From the NCBI GenBank assembly GCA_032622095.1, contig CP136064.1, forward strand, positions 130,373,605 through 130,437,604: DNA of 64,000 nucleotides. Reading direction: 5' to 3'. This DNA comes from Siphonodentalium dalli (Eukaryota > Mollusca > Scaphopoda > Gadilida > Siphonodentaliidae). Position numbers and translations under genes: made by a program. The notes beneath the pieces were generated by a model. It ran no database searches, had not been told where the DNA came from, and saw only the letters and a list, made by a program, of their open reading frames with translations. Numbering within the stretch: the stretch's first letter is position 1; every line of letters starts with the position of its first letter. Below are positions 1 to 11,398 of the stretch, in pieces.

Positions 1-769
1 TTCGGACAAAAAACATGGCCGCCAGCGGCCATAATTGGTTTCAAATTTCAATCCATTAGCACGGGCCACAGGTCGTACTGTTCGTCTGATCATCATCAAA
101 TTTGTCATGGATGTTAATATTGACATGTAGATGGGAACCATTTTGGGGTCATTCGGCAAAATTCAATCCATTAGCACGTACGGGCTACATGCCGGGGTGT
201 TCGTCTGATCATCATGGAATTTGTCGTGGAAGTTAATATTGATATGCAGATGGGAACGAGTAATTTTGGGGTCATTCGGCCCAAAAACATGGCCGCCACC
301 AGCCATCTTGTATTTTACTCTTTGTATGACTAAATCCTTTAGCACGGGCTACAGGTCGTACCTTTAGTCTGATCACCATAAAATTTGTCATGGATGTTAA
401 CAATGATATGTAGATGGGAATGAGTCATTTTGCGGTAATTCGGCCAAAAAACATGGCCCCCAGCAGCCATCTTGGATTTTACTCTTTGTATGACTAAATC
501 CTTTAGCATGGGCTACAGGTCATACCTTTAGTCTGATCATCATGAAATTTGTCATGGCTGTTGAAATTGGAATGTAGATGGGAACAAGTCATTTTGGGGT
601 CATTCAGACAAAAAACATGGCCGCCAGCAGCCATCTTGGATTTTACTCTGTTTATGACTAAATCCTTTACTGCTCATTTTTGTACACTCCTTTTTAATCT
701 CTCTATTCATTGCTCATCACAAAAAATTTACCTTCTTTACAAAGTTGAGCTACAGTGTCATTGACACTT
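1..769 (+). repeat. Pearl-like tandem repeat array, 3' end of an element
   Basis: Four to five degenerate copies of a unit of about 160 bp. Each carries the recurring phrases GGGAACGAGTCATTTTGGGG, CATGGCCGCCAGC and GGGCTACAGGTCGTAC. The array ends in a unique tail around 735-768 (GAGCTACAGTGTCATTG, then CACTTTCAT) that contains a short hairpin, AGTGTC-ATT-GACACT. The same tail ends the array near 49965. The 5' head lies left of the window. The tail abuts the left arm of foldback copy A, so this element either inserted into that arm or replaced its outer part. The short ORFs here are by-products of the repeat. Confidence 0.75.
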
Positions 770-3700
770 TCATAGTAAATATAATATCAAATTTGCTTTT
801 ATTATCCGCTGGATTCATTATGCCAATATGCCAACAAACTAGCCAAAAACCGACACCAAAATCCACTATGGCCACTAAGATGGCGGCCGAAATGTAAAAA
901 CATTATAAAATTTCGACATTTCACCACCTATCGTTTTTCTGTGTGGGAAAACATTGAAATCTTGGTGGGTTATTATATATTTGTATTATAGAAGCATGAT
1001 TTGCGCACAAATTGAGACCATAATATGCATTCCAAGTCGATATTTTTGCCCGATATCGCATATATCCAAATACCGGTATAATCTGGCCAAAGTCAATGGT
1101 AATCGCATTATGTCTGTTTCCAATAAGTGGGTGTTATTGTTATTATACTCCTTACATGCATCTACATATGTAGGAGATACCTGGGCTAGGACTCTTCTTT
1201 TACTTGAGATGAGGAATAATAACCCAAATCCAAGATGGCAGCCAAAATGGCAACCAGAAATTGAAAAATCACAGAAAATTGCTGATTTCCACATCAATGA
1301 GCATTATTGATACTAGTCCGCCCGTGCTTAGTTGTGAATTGGTAATACTGAGGCAAAGAACTTTCCTTATATATGATCCAACAAAATGTCCCACAAATTC
1401 AATATGGCGCCAAAAATGGCATACATAATTTGAAAAAATCGCCAAAAAACAGTAGCCGCTATTAATTGTCATGACAACTCCAATTACTCCATCCATGCTT
1501 ACAGTTGAGATGGAAATACTAAGGCTAACCAACAAACTTACTACTTTCCCTCCGTGAAACAGCCTCCCTTTTACACGATGGTGGCAAAAACGGTGACCGA
1601 AATTTGAAAACACGTTATATATACCTTTAATTTCTTACAATGTATGGGAGTTATTGTTGCATGACTTCCATCCATATTTACATGTAGATAGGGAACGTTG
1701 ATACGAAGTATTCGTTTGAGTTCGGCAATTGATGGCTGCCAAATTGGTGGCCAGAAATGGAAAAGTCCTGAATATTTTCACATTATAATTTCCACTTTTG
1801 TCACAATATCTATAGACAATGTATAGACGAAATGTAACGATTCCTAATCAAAACGTTCTTAGACACATATCGCAGCTGATGACATCTTGGAAGGACTAAA
1901 ACCCACAATTAATAATCGCGGTGTGCCATTTAGAAATCCATTCTCCAGTAAGCGGCGATAATGTCCATAACTGAGGTACACCGAATAGTCATATTATGAC
2001 CTGCATGATTCAGAACAACTACCTGGTTTGATTCTGATTTTCCACTTTTAGAATTATTTGGACCAGCTTCAATATCTTGATCAGATTATCATTAATATAT
2101 CTGGCTCGCACTAACAAAAACTTCTACACTTCCTGGGAGAAGGGTCCCACTAGTTAGAACGTTTCAAACAATACAAATGCCGGTGTCCTGCTCATGGTTT
2201 TGCTAAGCAAATCTCGGAATTCTCATCCTTATTCGTGGCAATTAGCTTCATTCATGGTACATGTAGCATATATGGTATAATTCGTCCGTTTCATATGGGA
2301 ATTGACTGCCATCTTGAGAGATGAACTAGAATGACAAGGTCGATGAGTATACTAGTTTCAGACGGTTCTCTTTACGAGCTGATTGGTGCAAATTCAGCAA
2401 ACGAATGTTGACGTATCTGAACAACTAACTTATGTACATGTATATGGTCGTAGGTCGTAGACCATAATGTACCCACACTACTTGATCATGATCCAAAGCA
2501 GTCTGTGTAACATCCAGCAGTCGTCTCGTCGAAGAACTCCCAGCAGATAAGAACAACACAGTCGATGCTAGTTTGTGGGCATGCGTCATGGTAGTGGAAA
2601 TGGAATGGGACCACGAACTGCACCGCCCCTACATCAGCGGTATGTTTCAGATACAGGCAGGATCTTATGCGTGGTGTTGCTTTATCCGTTTGGACAAAGT
2701 TCTAAATCAACTTTATCAGTTGTGTACCTTTGGATAATGCTATGTATAAGCCTTCCCATAACTAGTGTGCAATCTTAAAGACCATGCCTTTGATAGTTTG
2801 GTCATAAATCATTCAAAGAATGAAGGTATGCGTTGTTGTAACCCTTGCGCTCGGTAGTGGTCGGTATTGTTCAAGATAATCTGACATCATCACAAGGATG
2901 ACATGTTCAACGTAAAGAACATCTAGATGACTGTTCCGTTGATGAGATCTTATACAATCACGTCGGGTACACCACCATTCCGACCAGTTGTGCCTGAGAC
3001 ATAACAAGAATCCTCTAAAGCTATCATGTGGAATGTTAATGGCACATGTCACGTTCGACCTTTTCATAAATTTACACGACGTTCACAGCCATAAATGATT
3101 GAAATAAACAGTGAAAATGCACCACATGTTCTGCCATATTCTTGAATAATACCGACCACTTAGTGATAGTAACCCCGTGCGAGAATGACAACGCATACCT
3201 TCATTATTTGAATGACACGACACCACCAAACTATCAACACATTAGACGACAATCTTGGGAAATACTGGCATAGTATTATGCAGACAGAGGTATATGCCTT
3301 ATCCAGTTGATTCTAAAAGGCTTCGAAAAGGATGTAGTAATACAATCTTACCACACAAAAAACAAGGACACGCATGGGATTCAATATCTGAAACATACAC
3401 CTAGTTTAGGGGCGGTGTAGATCATGGCCCCATTTCATTCCGACTATCATGGCTCATGTCCACAAACTAGCATCCCCGTGTACTTTCTTCTGTTTGGAGC
3501 TCCGAAGTTCAGCGAGACGACTGCTGGGCGTCACAAATATTGCATAGGATAACGAGGAGCGTGTGTACATTGTGGTATAACAGAGGCATCCATCCAAGGG
3601 AATGATAGAGCTAGCAACCTTCAAAACACTGTCGAAGTTGTGCATGTACGCCAATGCGTTCGCTGAGTTTGTGAATTGAGAAGTGGCTAGATAACTATGA

Positions 3701-5431
3701 AGATCACCAGACGTACCCGTGGTTAGCCCAATGAGGTATGAGAAAGGCGTAGATATAAATGATCTTCTGAAAGCTGGTACTCATCAACTGTATGTCTTTC
3801 TTGTTCAACGCACAAATCCCATATTTAGCAGATGCATTATAATATATGCTACCATGTGGGAGCTCAAGGAAATAACGAATCCGCCGCTTTGGGGGGGGGG
3901 CAAAATAGTGAGCTCGGCTGCTTAAAGGGACCCTTCTTCCAGAAAGTGCGGAATACTTTGTTGGTATGACCAAATAGATTGAACAGACGATGAGATGGAA
4001 GCTGGTCTAGATAATTAGGAATGTGACAAATCAAAATCGGTTCTCTTTAATATTACTGTTCTGCGCACCTACGGTTACGGCCACCATCGGCGCTTAGTGG
4101 GGAATGGATTTCGAAATGCCACATCGCGATTATTAACTGCTATGCACTTGAAGACGTTTTAAATATTAATCTACATATGATGTGTGTACCGTTTCGTCGA
4201 AATATATCGATATTATGACCAAATCTGAAATTAATAACTGAAAATATCTTGCATTTTTCAATTTCTAGCTACCAGTTTGGCCGCCATCTTGGCTGCGAGT
4301 ATCAATTGCCAACTTAAACAAATACTTCGTATCAATATTGCCTAGCCAAATGTAAATATGGATAGAATAGGCGTCATTAACGCCGGTTTTCAGAAACTAA
4401 AGGAATATAGGTGTGTTTTCATATTCACTCGCCGCCATCTTGGATCTGGGAAAATTTTTCTTGGGTGAGATGTATGGTAATTACATCGACTCAGTATTCC
4501 CAACTCAGCTGCAAGCATTAATGGAGTTGCCATGACAATAACCGTGAATAACGCCCATTGATGTCAATATATGGGATTTTCGGTAATTTTTCAAAATCTG
4601 TCCGCCGTTTTGGGCGGCATTTTGGATTTGGGGGATTTTTGTTGAATCAGATAAAAGGTAGGTATTTCACCTCAGTATTCCCAACTCACAACAGTAAGCA
4701 TTGATGGAGTTGTCCTGACAATAATTTTTCAATTTATGGGGCCATTTTGGCCGCCATCTTGGATTTGGGTATATATTCCTCATCTCAAATTTAAGAGTAA
4801 TCCTAGGCCGGGTATCTCCTACACATGTACAAGCATATGTTGATTTATAATAGCAATAACACCCACTTACTCGAAACAGATATTACGTGATTTGCGTCGA
4901 TTTGGCTTTGGTGGGATTATACCAGCACTTGGAAAAAAACTGAGATCGGGCAAACATGTCTGGGCTAGAATACATGTTATGATTTCATTATGTGCGCAAA
5001 TGACTCCTCTATACTACAAATATATAATATCCCATCGAGCTGACTAGGTTATCCCACAGAGACAAACGATATCTGGTGAAATGTCTAAAATAAAAAGAAA
5101 ATTCACATTTCGGTCGCTATCTTGGCCGCCATATTGAATTTTGGTGTCGGATTTTTGGGCAGTTTGTAAGCGTTGTATATTGGCACAACGAACCGAGTGG
5201 AAAATAAAAGCGAATTTGACATTATATTTGGTATAATGACGATCAAAGAGACCTGATACATATCAAGCAAAATGGCCACCATGATGTACGCCATATTGTC
5301 TGGGAGTCCCTGCGGCCACTTTTTTTCTTGTTAACAAGTGAATTTTTTTTTTAGAGGAGACCTTAAGGAAGACAATTACTGGGTGAAGTTAAGTCCTGGG
5401 GTGCAGAGGTCGACCAATATCTCCTGGACTA
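770..5431. mobile_element. Giant palindromic foldback element, copy A
   Basis: The two halves are inverted copies of each other. The left arm is about 770-2876, the loop about 2877-3140, and the right arm about 3141-5431. Matched landmarks read as reverse complements: 'GAATGAAGGTATGCG' near 2818 with 3193-3206; the 'GGTCGGTATT' block near 2859 with 3150; the 'CCATAATATGCATTC' side near 1017 with the region before 4985. The arms contain tandem subrepeats of about 170 bp built around AAGATGGCGGCCAAAATGGC-type phrases. Arms made of subrepeats are a hallmark of FB (foldback) transposons. The right end reads CTCCTGGACTA. The outer left end is missing, replaced by the repeat at 1-769. No intact ORF is visible, although some decayed coding-like stretches are shared with copy B. 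Confidence 0.8.
2877..3140. other. Central loop of foldback copy A
   Basis: This segment is not part of the inverted arms. Its minus-strand translation contains a stretch (RSHQRN..LDVLYVEH) that matches the plus-strand translation of the loop of copy B (ARSHQRNIPLDVLRVEH). That suggests decayed coding sequence and shows that the loop is flipped relative to the arms in one copy. No function can be assigned. Confidence 0.6.
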
Positions 5432-5435
5432 ATAT

Positions 5436-5725
5436 AGATACCATTGGCAAGGTTCACCATCTATCATATTTAATTCCTCATAGATTCTCAAAATCATTCG
5501 TCTCGGGCACTATATTTCAATGTAGGTTTCGCTTGTGTTCAGTATGATATCTCGACTTACCTTCGTTTGATACTATCGAGTTATACATCTAAAGAAAGGA
5601 AATTCCATGGCCAATAAGACACATTGAAATATATTGTGACTGAGACGAACGATTCTGAGAATATTTGTGGTATATGATAGATGGTGTGAAATCGAACTTG
5701 TGAACCTTGTCACTGGTATAGTATA
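5436..5725. repeat. Inverted repeat pair
   Basis: The arm at about 5436-5524 (ATTGGCAAGGTTCACCATCT ... TATTTCAATGT) recurs as its diverged reverse complement at about 5621-5725. The structure begins directly at the right end of foldback copy A. It is probably a small foldback or MITE. No coding content is seen. Confidence 0.6.
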
Positions 5726-5757
5726 CGTAGAGGATATCCAACGAGTTATGTTGAGAT

Positions 5758-5855
5758 ATAAGATTTTATGAAACTCATTTGATAAATTTGATTCACAACG
5801 AGTCGTAGACGAGTTGTGAGTCAAATTTATCAAACGAGTTTCATAAAATCTTGTA
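5758..5855. repeat. Near-perfect short hairpin
   Basis: Arms of about 45 bp (beginning ATAAGATTTTATGAAACTC) flank a loop of a few bases (TCGTAGA) and are almost perfectly complementary. This is one of several hairpins of 100-150 bp in the window. Confidence 0.8.
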
Positions 5856-5879
5856 TCCCAAGTTCAGGATGTGGCTAGA

Positions 5880-6070
5880 GGGTCTCCGCTGGGGGTGTCC
5901 ACCTTGGGAATTTCCAACTGCACCCCCCCCCCCCCTTGAGTCGGAATCACACCAACACAACTTTTTGCATAATTCCCATTTGCACCCCCCACTTGAGTCG
6001 GAATCGCACCAACACAACTTTTTGCATAATTCCATTTGCACCCCCCCCCCCTTGTACCTCATGCTCAGGC
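5880..6070. repeat. C-rich tandem duplication, about 58-bp unit
   Basis: Two units read TTGAGTCGGAATC[A/G]CACC, then CAACACAACTTTTTGCATAA, then a C-run. They are separated and flanked by runs of 7-13 C. Related single units occur near 16190-16260 and 37795-37860, so this belongs to a dispersed family. Confidence 0.7.
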
Positions 6071-6189
6071 CTAATTTCCTATATATTCATAAGCCATGCT
6101 TCTATTTTCCCAGTTTGAGAACATTAAGATATTTTAACCTGAAAATTGCTAAAAAAAAAAATAAAAAAAAATAGTGATCTAATTCCAGA

Positions 6190-6930
6190 CAAATGCACAC
6201 AGCTACCGACAACAGACCAGGAAACACCGGGCCGACCATGGTTGTTCGGCCCGGTGTGAGAAAATTTTGAAAACTATACAAGAAAATCGCAAATCCTAGC
6301 ATCTAGACTGGCCTCAACTGAAGCTTTCCTAGTGTTGGAAATTTCAAACCTCATGCTCCCCGTCAGGTTGGAAAATTCTTCAACTGATGACCATTTATGT
6401 CTACAAGTTTGATCAAATGTAGTAAAATATTGTTTTGCTAAACTAATTAGCAGTTTTGTATTGGCCATGTGGATGGGGCAATGACACACCATGGTCGGCC
6501 CGGTGTGCGAAAATTTTGAAATCTGAACAAGAAAATCGTAAAATCCTAACATCTAGACTAGCCTCAAGCCTTCCTACTGTTGGAAATTTCCAACCTACAC
6601 CCCCACTTAGGTTGGAAAATTTCCAACTGATGACAATTCCAATGACAATGTTGACCAATTGTATGACAATATTGTTTTCTTAAATTAACTAGAAGTTTTT
6701 GACTGGCCACGGGGGAGGGACCAGCACACAGGCTTTCCAAATGTTGGAAATTTCCAACCTGTCACCTCCTTAAGGTTGGAAAATTTCCAACTGATAACCA
6801 TTTCTGTCAAAATTTTTGACCAAAAATAGGAACATATGCAAATATTGGTCGAAAAACAATAAATTCCCCCCAATAAATTGTTTTTACCTGAAAGACACCC
6901 CCACATCCCCCTCTAGCCACATCCCTGATC
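6190..6930. repeat. Dispersed 'TTCCAACC' repeat with CCGGGCCGACC hairpin
   Basis: Contains a palindrome at about 6227-6256 (CACCGGGCCGACC-ATGGTTGTT-CGGCCCGGTG) and repeated blocks of TTGGAAATTTCCAACCT followed by GGTTGGAAAATTTCCAACTG, TCTAGACT-type spacers and C-runs. A full-length relative lies at 25905-26565. Weaker pieces lie near 16240, 25100, 37780-38110 and 40470-40830. Three internal near-duplicates (around 6290, 6545 and 6725) show that it is internally tandem. Non-coding. Confidence 0.75.
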
Positions 6931-7500
6931 CCAACATAACGAGTTGAAGATCTTATATATCACAGGCAAAAAACTAGAGCTTAATGCCTTTTTTAACAAA
7001 TCAAAATCCTTAACAGAAGCTTAAAAATGCATATATTTACATTGTTGGCTGAGACGCTTCATAACCGTATACGACAGTATTGCATTCTCGAGCTGCCGAC
7101 GGAAAATATTGTTCCCCAATTTGCCGTTTTGTTTCTGTGTCTATTTTCGTCAGTGCAACGCAGTTGGAATGAACAAAGCAATAATTTAGCATTTTCTGTT
7201 GCTGTGGCTTTACCAAATAGTATAAATCCGCCTGATTCAATGGAAAGACATTTTGTGTGTGCGATGCCAATTAAGTTGGCGGGAAGCACGCGCCTACTCG
7301 TCACAAGTGAGATATAAGGAAATATCTAATGGCCTTTTTAATGCTATAATAGGGATTTCGTGTGATATAATGGTATATCTGGTATTTTCCCCTTGGGCCC
7401 TGTGCATGTGCCCGACCAAATTCATGCTTACCAAATTTAATAAAAGGTCGCAGATCACATGTCCCCCTAAACGAGGTGGCTTTTTATGGCGTTGACTTTT
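6931..7500. other. Unassigned non-coding DNA
   Basis: ORFs of up to 96 codons on both strands overlap one another and resemble no family I recognise. No repeat boundary or RNA gene was seen. Confidence 0.4.
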
Positions 7501-8368
7501 AGCTCAACTTTACAACGTAAAGTTTGAGATATTGCCATGGGTTGGCGTCAGTCATCCGTGCGTCCGTCCGTGCGTCAACAATTGCCTTCGGCATACACTA
7601 GAGGCGGCATCCCTTATCCGATCTTTACCAAACTTCATATGTAGCTTCATGGTGACCTATAGATAGGAGCTATCGATTTTTGTTTACGAATTTCGATGAT
7701 AAAAATGGCCGCCAGCAGCCATCTTGGAATTCAAATTTGAATCCATCGGCACAACCTACAGCCCGTATTTATGGCCGGATCAATTTTAGCTCAACTTTAC
7801 TTGTAAAGTTTGAGCTATTGCCACGGCTTGTTATCCGTCGTCAGTTTTCGCGCGTGTGTGTGTGGAGACGTCCGTCAATAATTTCCATTAGCACGGGCTA
7901 TAGGTCGTGCATTTGGTCGGACTATTATGAAATTTGTCATGCATGGCTGTTGACATTAATATGTAGATGGGAACGAGTCATTTTGGGATCATTAGGCAAA
8001 AAACATGGCCGCCAGCGGCCATCTTGGATTTCAAAATTCGATCCATTAGCACGTGCTACAGGCCGTACTGTTTTTCTGATCATCATGAAATTTGTGATGG
8101 ATGTTAATATTGTCATGTAAAATAATTTTGGGGTCATTCGGCAAAAAAACATGGCCGCCAGCAGCCATCTTTGATTTTACTCTCTGCATGACTAAATCCT
8201 TTGGCACGGGCTACATGCCGTACCGTTGGTCGGATCATCGTGAAATTTGGCATGGTTGTTAACAATGACATGTAGATGGGAAACGAGTCGTTTTGGGGTC
8301 ATTCGGTCATAAAAGATGGCCACCGACAGCCATGTTGGATTTTACTCTTTACACGACTAAATCCTTTG
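7501..8368 (+). repeat. Pearl-like repeat: two heads plus tandem units
   Basis: Two palindromic heads occur, at 7501-7530 and 7788-7816. Each reads AGCTCAACTTTAC, a few bases, then GTAAAGTTTGAG[C/A]T. Each is followed by TATTGCCA(T/C)GG and a pyrimidine/GT-rich microsatellite (GTCCGTCCGTGCGTC in the first). Array units of about 150-160 bp follow the second head. The layout of hairpin head, ACGG/CCGT microsatellite and tandem core units of about 160 bp is that of bivalve pearl/HINE-type elements; the name rests on architecture, not a database match. The array is interrupted at 8368 by a DNA transposon and resumes at 9968. Confidence 0.75.
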
Positions 8369-9967
8369 GGCCTAAAAATACATTTGTTTCCGCTAACGAG
8401 CTGAAAAAAGTAGGGTAGGTAGGTAGGCTTAACTTTTTTTTTTTTGTTAACTTTTTTTTTTCCGTATCTTTAAAAATAACTGTATAATACTTGTCAATAA
8501 CCCACACTATGCACTTCTTAGCCCCAATCAGGTTAACCCAAATGACAGAGGAACTAAAAACTCCAATTCAATCTTACATATGCTTCAATATTTACATATA
8601 TACTAGTCTATATACTAATATAGTCTTTGATAATCCTAATATTTCCCATATGGTCTGGCGACAACTGGAGTCAGTCCAGCACAACTGCACTGTCACATAT
8701 TGGAGTGACCGTCTTGTACCGATCTCTTAATGATGGCGTCACAACCCCACCTTCTCCTCCGCATTCAGTGATCTAGGTATTTTTTGGGGACACCTGTTTT
8801 TGGGCAATGATATGCCAAAGGCATAACCTGAAGGCCTGAGCGGAGGAAGGTTTGGGAGGGGTGACCCCCTGCTGATGGTGGAGGTTCTCCCCCTGGAAAA
8901 CTTTTGAAAATCCATTGCATTTAGAGCTAATCTAGGGCACTTTGAGTCAGTATTTTGAATTTTACTGAGAGGTCAATTTGATCAAGTTTCTCAAGCATAA
9001 ATTTGTATATATGTATGGATTGGAAATGCTTATATAGAGGATCTCACATGAGTTTCTATTTTATACGGAATTTATCAACCGAGTTCACTAAATTCGATTT
9101 GAGCCGAGGTTTACCGAGGCTCAAATAGAATTTAGTGGACGAGGTTGATAAATTACGTATAAAATAGAACGAGTTTGAGATACCTTTTATCACATGATCA
9201 AATAAACTCGAAGCAACGCCCAATATTCATCGAAAACAACAATCATAAACTACAGCGATCGCAAGTTATTTGAAGAACGCCGTGACGTCATCGCACGCGC
9301 TGATATTAAACGTGTCTATTACCGATAATTATGAAACTGCTTTTATAGCCAAATTATGTGATAAAACTTATTGTCAGATATCTTTTGGTTCAATGGATTA
9401 TGCTTATCCTGCTTGAAATGAGACTTACCATTATCACTCTAATTCATATAATAGGCTATTTTATAAAATTCAAGTGAGACACATACATAATATACTACAT
9501 GTAGTACAGAAACAATGTCTATTTAGTTAGTATTTACTATTTATAGTACTAATCTCTATGTTAATTTTTCATTTGGTATTATGAGATCCCACCTGATAAC
9601 CAGGTTGATTCGATCAAATTGTTAATGTTCCTGTACTGTATTTGATTGAAATACTGAAGTCTGAAGGCTGAATCATAACAAACCTGAACTGAAACTATTT
9701 GAAGTTTTCACAGATGAAAGCTAGATAAAGCCAAACATACTTTACAGTATGATTCCAACTGTTAAACTTAAATCTTTTTGTAAATTTCTTATGTCAATAT
9801 ATATAAATGTTTTGCATCTTGTTATGATATGAATTGGGACCTAAATTGAAGAAAAAAAATTTAAATAATTTTTTTTGTTTTGTTGCAATAGCAATAAAAA
9901 GTTTAGGGTCGGGGGTTTAAAATAGGGTCGGTCGGGTTAGCGGAAACAAACGTCTTTTTTTTAGGCC
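8369..9967. mobile_element. Non-autonomous DNA transposon with 29-bp TIRs
   Basis: The left end reads GGCCTAAAAATACATTTG then TTTCCGCTAAC. The right end is its inverted copy (GTTAGCGGAAACAAACG ... TTTTTTTTAGGCC). The element sits inside a pearl-like unit. The flanking unit reads ...AATCCTTTG before the element and TTGGCATGGGC after it, consistent with a 3-bp target-site duplication TTG (8366-8368 and 9968-9970). Subterminal G-rich runs (TAGGGTAGGTAGG on the left; GGGTCGGTCGGG on the right) are also shared. No transposase ORF is present, so it would need one supplied in trans. The superfamily is not determined. Confidence 0.85.
9054..9169. repeat. Near-perfect hairpin inside the DNA transposon
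   Basis: Arms of about 50 bp begin TCTATTTTATACGGAATTTA and end TAAAATAGA, with the centre near GAGCC-GAGGTTTACCGA-GGCTC. It is similar in size and style to the hairpins at 5758, 36546 and 56705, although the arm sequences differ. Confidence 0.85.
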
Positions 9968-11398
9968 TTGGCATGGGCTACAAGTCGTACCTTTAGTCGG
10001 ATCATTATGAAATTTGCCATGGCTGTTGACATTGACATGTAGATGGGAACCATTTTGGGGTCATTCGGCAACAAAAAAAACATGGCCGCCAGCGGCCATC
10101 TTGGATTTCAAAATTCAATCCATTAGCACGTACGGGCTACATGCCGGGGTGTTCGTCTGATCATCATGGAATTTGTCGTGGAAGTTAATATTGATATGCA
10201 GATGGGAACGAGTCATTTTGGGGTCATTCGGCCATAAAACATGGCCGCTGGCATCCATCTTGGATTTTACTCGTTGCACGACTAAATCCTTTGGCACGGG
10301 CTACAGGTCGTACCTTTGGTCGGATCATCATGAAATTTGTCATGGATGTTAACAATGACATGTAGATGTGAAAGACTCATTTTGGGGTCATTCGGCAATA
10401 AAATATGGCCGCCGTCAGCCATCTAGGATTTTACTGTTTGATGACTAAATCATTTGGCATGGGCTACAGGTCGTACCTTTGGTCGGATCATCATGGAATT
10501 TGTCATGGATGTTAACATTGAAATGTAAATAGGAACGAGTCATTTTGGATCATTCGGCAAAAAACATGGCCGCCAGCGGCCATTTTGGATTTCAAAATTC
10601 AATCCATTAGCACGGGCTACAGGCCGTACTGTTTGTCTGATCATCATGAAATTTGTCATGGGTGTTAATACTGACATGTAGATGGAACGAGTCATTTTGG
10701 GTCATTCGGCCTATAACATGACTGCCAGCAGCCATCTTTGATTTTACTCTTTGCATGACTAAATCCTTTGGCACGGGCTACAGGTCGTGCCTTTGGTCAG
10801 ATAATTATGAAAATTGTCATGGCTAGGGACATTGACATGTAGATGGGAATGAGTTATTTTGGAGGGTCTTTCGGCAAAGAAACAAGGCCGCCAGCGACCA
10901 TCTTAGATTTCAAAATTCAATCCATTAGCACGGTTTACAGGCCGGAGTGTTCGTCTGATCATCATGAAATTTGTTGTGGAAGTTAATATTGATATTACAT
11001 GGGAATGAGTCATTTTGGAATCTTTCGTCCATAAAACATGGCCGCCGACAGCTATCTTGGATTTTACCCTGTGCATGACTAAATCCTTTGACATAGGCAT
11101 CAGGTCGTACATTTGGTCCGATCATCATGAAATTTGTCATGGATGTTAATATTGACATGTAGATGGGAAACGAGTCATTATGGGGTCATTCTGCCATAAA
11201 ACATGGCCGCCGGCAGCCATCTTGGATTTTATTCTTTCCATGACTAAATCCGTTGACACGGGCAACAGGTCGTACCTTTGGTCGGATCATCAGGAAATTT
11301 GTCATGGATGTTAACATTGCCATGTAAATGAAACGAGTCATCGTAGGGTCATTCGGCAAAAAAAAAACATGGCCGCCAGTTACAACAGTGACACAGAT
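9968..11398 (+). repeat. Pearl-like tandem array, continued
   Basis: About nine units. The GATGGGAAC-type landmark recurs at about 10041, 10200, 10364, 10526, 10681, 10841, 11000, 11162 and 11326, giving a period near 160 bp. The array is the continuation of the one broken at 8368. Minus-strand ORFs of 60-84 codons across it are repeat translations. Confidence 0.8.
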
